This document shows, in pieces, positions 1-6,156 of a DNA stretch of 11,616 nt; position 1 is the stretch's first letter, and the number at the start of each line of letters is the position of its first letter. The DNA lies in contig JAWXCJ010000258.1 of NCBI GenBank assembly GCA_034408875.1, forward strand, positions 1-11,616. Reading direction: 5' to 3'. Position numbers and translations under genes: made by a program. The notes beneath the pieces were generated by a model. The model did no database searches and had not been told where the DNA came from. It was given only the letters and a program-made list of their open reading frames with translations. The DNA comes from JANNHK01 sp034408875 (GTDB lineage: Bacteria; Actinomycetota; Acidimicrobiia; IMCC26256; PALSA-610).

Positions 1-120
1 CGGACCGAGGCTTGCGTGCGGCGCGCCGGCCCCAGGGTGTGACGGTCGCGGCGGCCGCGATGCTCGCGCTACTCGCGCTACTCGCCGGCGAAGGCCGCCA
101 CGTTCGCTCCGCGGTGAACG
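1..120. other. Window edge, no gene supported
   Basis: No coding region is convincing here. The stretch lies downstream of the leftward gene that ends at position 121, and no terminator-like hairpin stands out. A 9-base unit, ctcgcgcta, occurs twice in tandem at 63-80 and continues as a partial copy to 85. Open frames cross the region on both strands, but they give low-complexity Ala/Ser/Arg peptides and none has a convincing start signal. Part of a neighbouring gene cut off by the window edge cannot be excluded. Confidence 0.3.
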
Positions 121-1071
121 TCAGGGGCGCGGGCCGGCGTGCTGGATCGACGCGAACCAATCCCACTTCCCCGCCACGATCGTCTCGAAGGGTCCCGCGA
201 GCGTCACGTGCGAGACCGCGTCGAACTCGCGACGCGCCTCCTCGACCGCGTCGATGCGCGCCGCGACCGCAAGCGGGTCGTCGTCGAGCCAGCACACCGT
301 GACCCGCCGATCACCCGGGTCCCAGGGGCCTTCGCGATAGCGCGCCGACGTCGCGAACGTCCACAGACCGGCGACACCGGGCACCGCAAGTAACGAGGGG
401 TGGTGCTCGGCGTGCAACCAGGCGGCGTACGGGTCGAGCCCGGCGCGGTCGCGCGTCTCTTCCACGACGATGTAGATGCCGCGGTGCGGCCGGTACGGCA
501 CCGCTTCCGGACTCACGAGCACGCGGGGAGCGGCCCCCGCGTCGAGGAAACGGAACGGACCCGACAGGTGCGAACGCCGGTGCTGATGGAACCGACCCCG
601 GGCTCGCAGATCGCCGCCCAACTCGAAGAACTCGCGCAACGTGCGGTCGACCGGTTCGGTCATCAGGTACAGCGTCACGTAGTGGACCGCGTCGAACGGC
701 GACTCGTTCACGGCCCGGGCCGCAGCGCACGCGGGCGCCGCGACCCAGCGTTGCCCGTAGGCCACGCCGTCGAGCGGGAACTGCTCGGGCATGTGGTCGA
801 GCATGTGCCATTCGTTGTAGGCACGATGCTCGGACGGATCGGTGATCTCGGTGAACGAGAAGAACCCGACCCGCACCTTGTTCACACGGCGGAAGCTACC
901 CGCGGCCCACGCGAAGTTGAGGATGCCGACCTCGCGGGTGACCGAGTACAGCCACCGATCGGGCACGGCACTCGCCGCGCCGATGACCACTGAGCTCACC
1001 GCGAGCAGCGCCGCCACGGCCCAGCCCTCACGAACGACGGCGCCAACCGCGGCCGTGCTCCGGGGCAACAC
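121..1071 (-). CDS. Two-domain EthD-like (dimeric alpha/beta barrel) protein
   Basis: The core protein begins at VNKVRVGFFSFTEI and looks like two EthD-type ferredoxin-fold halves. The first contains EHRAYNEWHMLDHMPEQFPL and the second YAAWLHAEHHPSLLAVPGV; both have the W/H-x-x-H-x-P pattern of that fold. EthD-like domains occur in ring-cleavage helpers and small oxygenases, but the substrate is unknown. The start is uncertain. The frame is open to a GTG at 1071 with AGGA four bases upstream (316 aa), adding about 62 residues with a hydrophobic segment (WAVAALLAVSSVVIGAASAV). By hand count the added codons have about 71, 58 and 87 percent G+C at positions 1, 2 and 3, a coding-like profile. 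The alternative is the GTG at 885 (254 aa), which fits the domain boundary and has a TANNNT hexamer (TAGCTT, 893-898 on the reverse strand) seven bases upstream, suggesting a leaderless start. It diverges from the flavodoxin-like gene. Confidence 0.75.
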   Translation of the reverse strand: MLPRSTAAVGAVVREGWAVAALLAVSSVVIGAASAVPDRWLYSVTREVGILNFAWAAGSFRRVNKVRVGFFSFTEITDPSEHRAYNEWHMLDHMPEQFPLDGVAYGQRWVAAPACAAARAVNESPFDAVHYVTLYLMTEPVDRTLREFFELGGDLRARGRFHQHRRSHLSGPFRFLDAGAAPRVLVSPEAVPYRPHRGIYIVVEETRDRAGLDPYAAWLHAEHHPSLLAVPGVAGLWTFATSARYREGPWDPGDRRVTVCWLDDDPLAVAARIDAVEEARREFDAVSHVTLAGPFETIVAGKWDWFASIQHAGPRP

Positions 1072-1078
1072 GCGGTCC

Positions 1079-1084
1079 TAGCCT
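1079..1084 (+). promoter_or_regulatory. -10 hexamer of a likely leaderless promoter
   Basis: TAGCCT matches the actinobacterial -10 pattern TANNNT and ends six bases before the GTG at 1091. No Shine-Dalgarno sequence lies in between. This spacing puts the transcription start at or next to the start codon, as in the leaderless mRNAs common in actinobacteria. No clear -35 element was found. Confidence 0.45.
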
Positions 1085-1090
1085 GGGCCG

Positions 1091-1552
1091 GTGCCCAACC
1101 TCCTCGTCGTGTACCACTCACGCTCGGGCGGCACGCAGGCGATGACCGACGCGGTCGTCGCGGGCGCGACCACCGACGATGTCGAAGGTGTCGACGTGCG
1201 CGTGCAGCGCGCGTTCGACACGGGTGTCGACGACGTCCGCTGGAGCGACGCGATCGTCATCGGGACGCCCGAGAACTTCGGGTACATGAGCGGCGCGATG
1301 AAAGACTTTTTTGAACGCATCTATTACGTGCTTCTCGAAGAGACGCGCGGGCTTCCGTACGCGCTGTTCGTCAAGGCGAGCACCGACGGCGACGGCGCGG
1401 TCCGCAGCGTCGAGAAGATCGTCACCGGCCTCAGGTGGAAGCAGGCCCTTCCACCCGTCGTCGTGGTCGGCGCGCTGCGCGACGAGCATCTCGAGCAGTG
1501 CCACGAGCTCGGTCTGACGCTCGCGGCCGGGCTCGAAGCCGGGATCTTCTAG
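1091..1552 (+). CDS. Flavodoxin-like / WrbA-type NAD(P)H-dependent FMN oxidoreductase
   Basis: This 153-residue cytoplasmic protein has the flavodoxin fold. The FMN phosphate-binding loop is YHSRSGGTQ at residues 8-16, directly after the first beta strand (NLLVV). A second flavin-contacting segment, GTPENFGYMSGAMKDFFER at about 58-76, closely resembles the GTPTRFGNM...MKxFLD loop of WrbA and related NAD(P)H:quinone or flavodoxin-family reductases. The length fits a single flavodoxin domain, shorter than WrbA itself (about 200 aa). The GTG start is fixed by the N-terminal strand and by the -10-like hexamer six bases upstream. It is probably a one-gene transcript: its neighbours are divergent (left) and convergent (right). 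The family assignment is firm, but the electron donor and acceptor are not known. Confidence 0.88.
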   Translation: MPNLLVVYHSRSGGTQAMTDAVVAGATTDDVEGVDVRVQRAFDTGVDDVRWSDAIVIGTPENFGYMSGAMKDFFERIYYVLLEETRGLPYALFVKASTDGDGAVRSVEKIVTGLRWKQALPPVVVVGALRDEHLEQCHELGLTLAAGLEAGIF

Positions 1553-1755
1553 CGGGAGCGGTATTGCACGCGGACGTCGCCCTGGCGGAACGCGACCGGG
1601 AGGATGCTGCGATCGGAGACCCGCCGGAGCCGCACGCCGTCTTCGCCGACCGAGACGACCTCGAACCCGGAGGTCCAGCGGCGCGTGTAGGTGGAGTGCA
1701 CTTCGACGGGCGTGCCCGCGGAGATCCGGGCGTTCGGAAGTCGTTGTTCGGCCAC
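1549..1755 (-). CDS. Small conserved-looking protein of unknown function (68 aa)
   Basis: I do not recognise a named family with certainty. The protein is soluble and beta-rich, with no signal peptide or membrane segment. It contains PVEVHSTYTRRWTSGFEVV, then VRLRRVSDRSILPVAFRQGDVR. This layout (a short strand, a W-x-x-GFEV turn, a basic RxRRxSD stretch, then LPxxF) suggests a small SH3-like or PilZ-like barrel. That is inference. The GTG start is supported by an AGGGAG ribosome binding site (reverse strand, 1761-1766) five bases upstream. The stop codon overlaps that of the convergent flavodoxin gene, both lying in the palindrome CTAG at 1549-1552. Confidence 0.7.
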   Translation of the reverse strand: MAEQRLPNARISAGTPVEVHSTYTRRWTSGFEVVSVGEDGVRLRRVSDRSILPVAFRQGDVRVQYRSR

Positions 1756-1899
1756 GTCGTCTCCCTTCGCGAAAAGTCCCGCCCCGCCTCCTCATCGACC
1801 GCTCGACCCCGAAATCTTGAGCGGTCCCCGGCAAATAATCCGGGCCCAAAATTAATTGGCTGAAGCTGGGGGATCCAGGGCGCGTGCCAAGGTGTCACC
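1756..1899. promoter_or_regulatory. Divergent intergenic region with AT-rich patch
   Basis: This 144 bp region separates the leftward 68-aa gene from the rightward HTTM operon, so it should carry promoters for both. It includes an AT-rich island at about 1831-1860, unusual against the GC-rich background, with the palindrome AATTAATT at 1850-1857. A short hairpin is possible just before it (CCCGG 1827-1831, CCGGG 1840-1844, 8-base loop). No hexamer pair can be chosen with confidence; TAATTG at 1853-1858 is one possible rightward -10 element. Confidence 0.4.
1797..1826. repeat. Inverted repeat GACCGCTC / GAGCGGTC
   Basis: Eight-base arms at 1797-1804 and 1819-1826 are perfect complements separated by 14 bases. 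The repeat lies between two divergent starts, not after a gene, so an operator or 5' untranslated structure is more likely than a terminator. The 14-base spacer is long for a stable hairpin and would put the arm centres about two helical turns apart. Confidence 0.4.
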
Positions 1900-2349
1900 G
1901 TGGGTTCACGGGCTCGCATCCTCGGCCGCCGCACTGCGGTGCTCGTCGTGGTGCTGTTGCAACTGGGAATGGTCGTTCGGGGCTACACCGCGGACCACAA
2001 GGAATTCGCGTTCCAGATGTTCTCGGAGTCGTCCACGTGGCGGGCCGACATCGTGCGGGTCACCGCCGACGGGCGCCGGATCCCGGTCGACGAGCCGTGG
2101 GCGGGTTACGAGTGGGACGAACTCGTCGGCGACCGGGGGCTGCGCTTCGCGGCCGTGCGCCACCACGCCGACGCCGGTGTCGACAATCAGCTCGCGTTCC
2201 TCGCCGCCGCGCTCGACTGGCTGGCCGACAACACTCCGAACGACACCGAGACGCTGTATCTCGAGGCAACGGTCACGTATTGGCGCAATACGCACGCACC
2301 GGAGACGGTCGTGTTCCGCAGCCACGACCGGAACGTCCAGGCGCAGTGA
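1900..2349 (+). CDS. Small membrane-anchored partner of HTTM protein
   Basis: This 149-residue protein has one N-terminal hydrophobic segment, about residues 12-28 (TAVLVVVLLQLGMVVRG), preceded by basic residues. It is probably a signal anchor with about 120 residues outside the membrane. The soluble part contains FAFQMFSESSTWRADIVRV, then IPVDEPWAGYEW, and is acidic and aromatic-rich. It lacks a Cys motif or an obvious catalytic pattern. The GTG start has AAGG seven bases upstream (1889-1892). The stop overlaps the start of the HTTM gene by 4 bp (GTGA, 2346-2349), so the two are almost certainly co-translated. I infer a functional partner of the HTTM protein, perhaps an extracytoplasmic domain supplied as a separate chain. 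No enzymatic role can be assigned. Confidence 0.75.
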   Translation: MGSRARILGRRTAVLVVVLLQLGMVVRGYTADHKEFAFQMFSESSTWRADIVRVTADGRRIPVDEPWAGYEWDELVGDRGLRFAAVRHHADAGVDNQLAFLAAALDWLADNTPNDTETLYLEATVTYWRNTHAPETVVFRSHDRNVQAQ

Positions 2350-3461
2350 ACCGGTTCGACCACGCCCTCGGGCGGCTCGTCAGCATGCGGGCGCTCGCGC
2401 TACTGCGCATCCCCGCGGGGTTGATCGTGGTGTTGCACCTCAGGCCGTTCCTCGACGATGCCCGCAACGGTCACATCTACCGGGATGCGTTCACCGAACC
2501 GTACGCGGCGTGGTACCCGGAGCTGCCGCGTTCGCTGTACGTCGCGGTGCTCTGGCTCGGCGTCGCGGCCGCGATCGCGATGGCGGCGGGGCTCTGCACG
2601 CGACTCGCGACGGCGACGACATTCGGTGTCGTCGCCTACAACCTCTTCTTGTCGACGACGCACATGCACAACAACCGCGCCTATCTCGTGGTCGTGCTCG
2701 CTCTCCTCGCGGTCGCGCCGTGCGGTCGCGAGCTGTCGGCCGACGCGTGGATCCGTCGCCGGCAGGGCAAACCACCGCTCGACCCGAGCGCGCCCGCGTG
2801 GCCGTTGCTGCTCCTGCGTTTCGAGGCATCGGTCGTGTACGGCGCATCAGCCGTGAGCAAGCTCGTCGACCCCGATTGGTTCGGCGGCAACGTCACGTGG
2901 GACCGCACGGTACGGGATCGGTCGGACATGTTCGCGAGCGGCGTGCCCGACTGGCTGGTGTCGATCCTGACCGACCGTGACTTCCACACGTTCGCGGCCA
3001 AGGTCATCGTGCTGACCGAGCTGTTCATCGCCATCGGTCTGTGGGTGCGCGTCACCCGATACGCGGCCGTGTGGGTAGCGGTGTGCTTCCACATCGCGAT
3101 CGAACTGTCCGCTTCGGTGCAGGTGTTCTCGCTCGTGGCGATCTCGGCCCTCGTGATCTGGGCGGAACCCGCGACCCGCGATCGGGTCGTGAGCTTCGAC
3201 CCGGCAGTTGCGGCGCACCGCCGACTCGTCGCGTTCGTACGCCCCCTCGACTGGCTGGCGCGGTTCCGTCTCGAACCCGGGTCCTCGGGCACGCCACTGC
3301 GCGTCGTCGACCGCGACGGATCCGAGGACACCGACGTCGCGGCCGCGGTGCTCGTACTGAGCCGGTTGCCGGTGACCGCGTTCTTCGCACTCCCGGCGCT
3401 GCTCGTGTTCGGGAGGGGACATGCTCGCGCCCGACCCAAGGCGGTCGCGTCCGGCTCGTGA
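2346..3461 (+). CDS. HTTM-domain membrane protein (vitamin K gamma-carboxylase-like)
   Basis: This 371-residue polytopic membrane protein matches the HTTM (horizontally transferred transmembrane) pattern related to vitamin K-dependent gamma-carboxylase. It has an N-terminal LALLRIPAGLIVVLHLRPFL helix, an aromatic loop, and then helices at about 62-84, 91-104 and 112-126. FLSTTHMHNNRAYL lies at about 101-114, and FEASVVYGASAVSKL with DPDWFGG follows at about 159-181. Further helices are at about 218-235, 239-252 and 259-273. The hydrophilic C-terminal part (about 275-371) is unlike the carboxylase lumenal domain; VVDRDGSEDTDVAAAVLVLSR near 320-340 faintly recalls the tail of DCC (DUF393) proteins, which I cannot confirm. 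I chose the GTG at 2346 because it overlaps the preceding stop and sits just before the first conserved helix, although the frame is open further upstream. The reaction is unknown; bacterial HTTM proteins are mostly uncharacterised. Confidence 0.82.
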   Translation: MNRFDHALGRLVSMRALALLRIPAGLIVVLHLRPFLDDARNGHIYRDAFTEPYAAWYPELPRSLYVAVLWLGVAAAIAMAAGLCTRLATATTFGVVAYNLFLSTTHMHNNRAYLVVVLALLAVAPCGRELSADAWIRRRQGKPPLDPSAPAWPLLLLRFEASVVYGASAVSKLVDPDWFGGNVTWDRTVRDRSDMFASGVPDWLVSILTDRDFHTFAAKVIVLTELFIAIGLWVRVTRYAAVWVAVCFHIAIELSASVQVFSLVAISALVIWAEPATRDRVVSFDPAVAAHRRLVAFVRPLDWLARFRLEPGSSGTPLRVVDRDGSEDTDVAAAVLVLSRLPVTAFFALPALLVFGRGHARARPKAVASGS

Positions 3462-3646
3462 CCCGCGCGCCCCGCATTGCGGTGCCCGCCGGGGTCGCGG
3501 GGCAGTTACGCACGTACGGACCGGCGCGCGCTCGTCGCGATCGGACGTCGAGCAGGGTCGTTCCCACGTGGTCGAGTAGGTCTCGAAACAACTGGCGGGC
3601 CGGCCCCCCGGAGCCAACGAACCCCCGACTATCCGAGCCCCGCCGG
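3462..3646. other. Convergent intergenic gap, no gene seen
   Basis: This 185 bp gap lies between the ends of the HTTM gene (plus) and the aldo/keto reductase gene (minus). I see no RNA gene and no hairpin followed by a T-run. There is a GGGCCGGCCC palindrome at 3597-3606 and short GC-rich complementary stretches (TGCCC 3483-3487, GGGCA 3500-3504). None is convincing as a terminator, although termination of both transcripts is expected here. Confidence 0.5.
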
Positions 3647-4588
3647 CTAACGGACCCCTTCGAGGAGGGCGTCAATCTCGGCGAGGTCGGCCGCGGTCAA
3701 CGACCACTCGGCCGCGGCGGCGTTGGCAATTGCCTGCTCGGGTTTGGTCGCACCCGCGATGACACTCGCCACCACCGGGCGGGCAAGCAGCCACGAGAAC
3801 GCCAGCTCCAACAACGAGTGACCGTGGTCGCGGGCCCATCCGTCGAGGGCTTCGACCTTGTCGAAGTTCTTGTCCGAGAGCGCCCGCTCGCGCCGTTCCT
3901 CGGGGAGACCTGCGAGCCGGGTGCCCTTCGGTGGTTCGCCGGCCCGCTGGTACTTGCCGGTGAGCATGCCGCTCGCGAGCGGGAAGTACGGGAGGAACGC
4001 GATTCCGTGACGTACGCACGCGTCGAGCACCCCGTTCCGTTCCGGCCCGCGCCGCAGCAGGCTGTACTCGTTCTGCACGCTCACGAATCGAGCCCACCTT
4101 TGCTTCGCGCTGGTGGCTTCGCTCTCGTCGATCAGCTCCGGCGAGAAATTGCTCGCGCCGATCTCACGGACCTTGCCCGCGCGCACGAGCTCGTCGAGCG
4201 CGCCGAGTGTCTCCTCGACCGACACTGCCTGGTCGGGGAAGTGCAGTTGGTACAGGTCGATGCGGTCGGTGCCGAGCCGCTTCAGGCTGTCGTCGACGGC
4301 GCGCCGCACGTAGGGTGCGCTCGCGCCGCCCTTGCGTTCGTCGTCGATCGGTCCGCCGAATTTGGTCGCGACGAGCACGTCGTCGCGCCGCGTGCCGAGC
4401 GCACGGCCGAGGTACTCCTCGCTGAGCGTGCCGCCGTAGATGTCGGCGGTGTCGTAGAACGTGATACCGGCATCGAGCGCGGCACTGACGACCTGCTTGG
4501 TCGCGGCTTCGTCGATGCGCATCCCGAAGTTGTTGCACCCGAGCCCGACCGCCGAGACCGTCAGCGAGCCGATGTTCCGCGTCTGCAT
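3647..4588 (-). CDS. Aldo/keto reductase
   Basis: This 313-residue protein is the usual length for a single (beta/alpha)8-barrel NADPH-dependent aldo/keto reductase. The catalytic tetrad is intact: Asp46 and Tyr51 in FYDTADIYGG, Lys76 in LVATKFGG and His116 in DLYQLHFPD. The GASNFS motif and the C-terminal cofactor-loop pattern SVIAGATKPEQ are also present. The profile fits the AKR group often annotated as oxidoreductases or potassium-channel beta-like proteins; the carbonyl substrate is unknown. The ATG start gives the standard N-terminus MQTRNIGSLTVSAVGLGC. It is the last gene of the leftward run, 32 bp after the acyl-CoA synthetase. It could be read through from there or use its own promoter: CACACT lies six bases before the ATG, a weak variant of the TANNNT hexamer. 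Confidence 0.92.
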   Translation of the reverse strand: MQTRNIGSLTVSAVGLGCNNFGMRIDEAATKQVVSAALDAGITFYDTADIYGGTLSEEYLGRALGTRRDDVLVATKFGGPIDDERKGGASAPYVRRAVDDSLKRLGTDRIDLYQLHFPDQAVSVEETLGALDELVRAGKVREIGASNFSPELIDESEATSAKQRWARFVSVQNEYSLLRRGPERNGVLDACVRHGIAFLPYFPLASGMLTGKYQRAGEPPKGTRLAGLPEERRERALSDKNFDKVEALDGWARDHGHSLLELAFSWLLARPVVASVIAGATKPEQAIANAAAAEWSLTAADLAEIDALLEGVR

Positions 4589-4620
4589 GCCCGCAGTGTG
4601 CCACCCCGACCGGGGAGACG

Positions 4621-6156
4621 TCAGAGGCGCTCGGCCGCGATGCGGGTGGCGGTCGCGTAGTCGGGCTTGCCGACGTTGGTGCGGGGGGCTTCGCCGAGGA
4701 TCAACGCGTTCGGCGCCTTGTACCCGGCAATGCGTTTCCGGCAATGCTCACGGAGCGCGTCGAGCGTGAGTTCGGGTGCGCCGTCGCGCAGCGCCACGAG
4801 CGCGACGACCTTCTGGCCGAAGCGTTCGTCGGGTGCGCCGACGACGACCGCGTCGAAGACGTCGGGGTGGGCCCGGATCGCGGCTTCGACCTCTTCGGGG
4901 AACACCTTCTCGCCGCCGGTGTTGATGCAGCCCGAACCGCGGCCGTACAAGACGATGCGGTTCTGCTCGTCGCGCACGGCCCGATCGCCCGGCAACACCC
5001 AGCGCACGCCGTTGGCATCGGTGCGGAACGTCGCCGCGGTCTTCGCGTCGTCCTTCCAGTACCCGAGCGGGATGTATCCGCGCCGGGCGAACAGGCCCTC
5101 GACGCCCGGCGGGCTCGCTTCGAGCGTGTCGGGGTCGAGCACCGACGTGCGTTCGTCGGCGGTGAACGCGGGCCGGTCGCCGCCGCTCGCGCCGATCTCG
5201 CTGCCGGCCGCCCCGGTCTCGGATGCGCCGTAGCTGTCGTTGACGAGCGCGTTCGGGAACGCGTCGTGCAACTGGCCCTTCACTGCGCCGCTGAGCATTG
5301 CGCCGCCGTTGCCGAGGGTTACGAGCGACGCGAGATCCCACCGCCCGGGGTTGGCCAGCGCGGCTTCGGCGAGCGGGCGCGCCATCGCGTCGCCGATGAT
5401 GCCGATCGACGTCGCCCGTTCCCGCGCGACGAGGTCGAAAACCTTCTCCGCGTCGAACGACCGCTCCGTGTAGAGGATCGCCTTGCCGCCCGCGTACATG
5501 CAGATGAGCGTGAGCCACTGCCCGCCGCCGTGCATGAGCGGGCCGAGCACGAGCGGGTCCATCGGGAAGCCGGCGCCCGTCGCGTTGCGGGCGATGTCGC
5601 CCGGTTGCTTGATGGGGTCGAGCGGGTTGCCGCCCAACACGCACGCGTAGAAGAAGTCTTCGTGGCGCCACATCACGCCCTTGGGCATGCCGGTGGTGCC
5701 GCCGGTGTAGAGCACGTACAGGTCGTCGCCGGAACGCGGCACTTTCTCGAACCCGATGCGCGACGCGTCGGCACCGGCCCACGAGCCCAGCGGGATCGTC
5801 TGGCGGATGTCGAGGTTCTCGACCATCGCGACGTATTCGTCCTCGACCATCATCACTTCGAGTTCGGCGTCGTCGGCGACGTACCGCAGTTCGTCGAGCG
5901 TGTACCGCCAGTTGATGTTCACAGGCACCGCGCCCGCTTTCCAGCAACCGAGCAACGCCTCCACGTACTCGGCTCGGTTGCGCGAGTAGATCCCGACACG
6001 CGTTCCGGGTTCGACTCCGAGCGTGTGCGCGACCTGGTTCGCGGCTTCGTCGAGCGAGCGGCGAGTGTGCCGAACCGGTCCCGCGACGAGACACCCGGCA
6101 TCGGGACCCGCGTCGCAGAGCGTTTCCCAGAGGTCGGCCAGGTTGAACGTGGTCAC
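4621..6156 (-). CDS. FadD19-like acyl-CoA synthetase (AMP-forming)
   Basis: This 511-residue member of the ANL superfamily should activate a carboxylic acid to its acyl-AMP and then its CoA thioester in the cytoplasm. Motifs in order are the P-loop YTGGTTGMPKG (150-160) followed by VMWRHED, NDSYGASETG (306-315), Gly390-Asp391 for ribose binding, GRGSGCINTGGEKVFPEEVE (405-424), and NVGKPDY with the likely adenylation Lys497. The VMWRHED and INTGGEKVFPEEVE segments resemble mycobacterial FadD19-type ligases, which act on bulky, often steroid side-chain acids. Whether this enzyme shares that substrate is unknown. The GTG start has GGGGAG four bases upstream and overlaps the stop of the LLM oxidoreductase by 4 bp (6153-6156), so the two are translationally coupled. 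Nothing is missing from the catalytic motifs. Confidence 0.93.
   Translation of the reverse strand: MTTFNLADLWETLCDAGPDAGCLVAGPVRHTRRSLDEAANQVAHTLGVEPGTRVGIYSRNRAEYVEALLGCWKAGAVPVNINWRYTLDELRYVADDAELEVMMVEDEYVAMVENLDIRQTIPLGSWAGADASRIGFEKVPRSGDDLYVLYTGGTTGMPKGVMWRHEDFFYACVLGGNPLDPIKQPGDIARNATGAGFPMDPLVLGPLMHGGGQWLTLICMYAGGKAILYTERSFDAEKVFDLVARERATSIGIIGDAMARPLAEAALANPGRWDLASLVTLGNGGAMLSGAVKGQLHDAFPNALVNDSYGASETGAAGSEIGASGGDRPAFTADERTSVLDPDTLEASPPGVEGLFARRGYIPLGYWKDDAKTAATFRTDANGVRWVLPGDRAVRDEQNRIVLYGRGSGCINTGGEKVFPEEVEAAIRAHPDVFDAVVVGAPDERFGQKVVALVALRDGAPELTLDALREHCRKRIAGYKAPNALILGEAPRTNVGKPDYATATRIAAERL

Noticed and set aside
63..85. Tandem 9-base repeat ctcgcgcta as a CRISPR or other repeat array
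   Set aside because: There are only about two and a half copies, with no spacers, in low-complexity GC-rich sequence.
842..1081. Rightward 79-residue frame before the flavodoxin-like gene
   Set aside because: Its second codon position is richer in G+C than its first, the reverse of real genes here, and its Thr/Ser/Ala/Arg-rich product is the mirror of the leftward frame.
1884..2345. Upstream extension of the HTTM protein frame
   Set aside because: The extension translates to Arg/Gly-rich sequence overlapping the membrane-anchored partner gene. The GTGA junction at 2346 and the onset of conserved helices give a better start.
3594..3606. GC-rich palindrome GGGCCGGCCC as a bidirectional terminator
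   Set aside because: It has no loop and no T-run on either side. Such GC palindromes arise easily by chance in this background.
3041..4660. Long rightward frame (539 residues) opposite the aldo/keto reductase
   Set aside because: It is antisense to a clear aldo/keto reductase with an intact tetrad, is Arg/Val-rich with no motif, and overlaps the HTTM gene. It is a typical GC-rich shadow.
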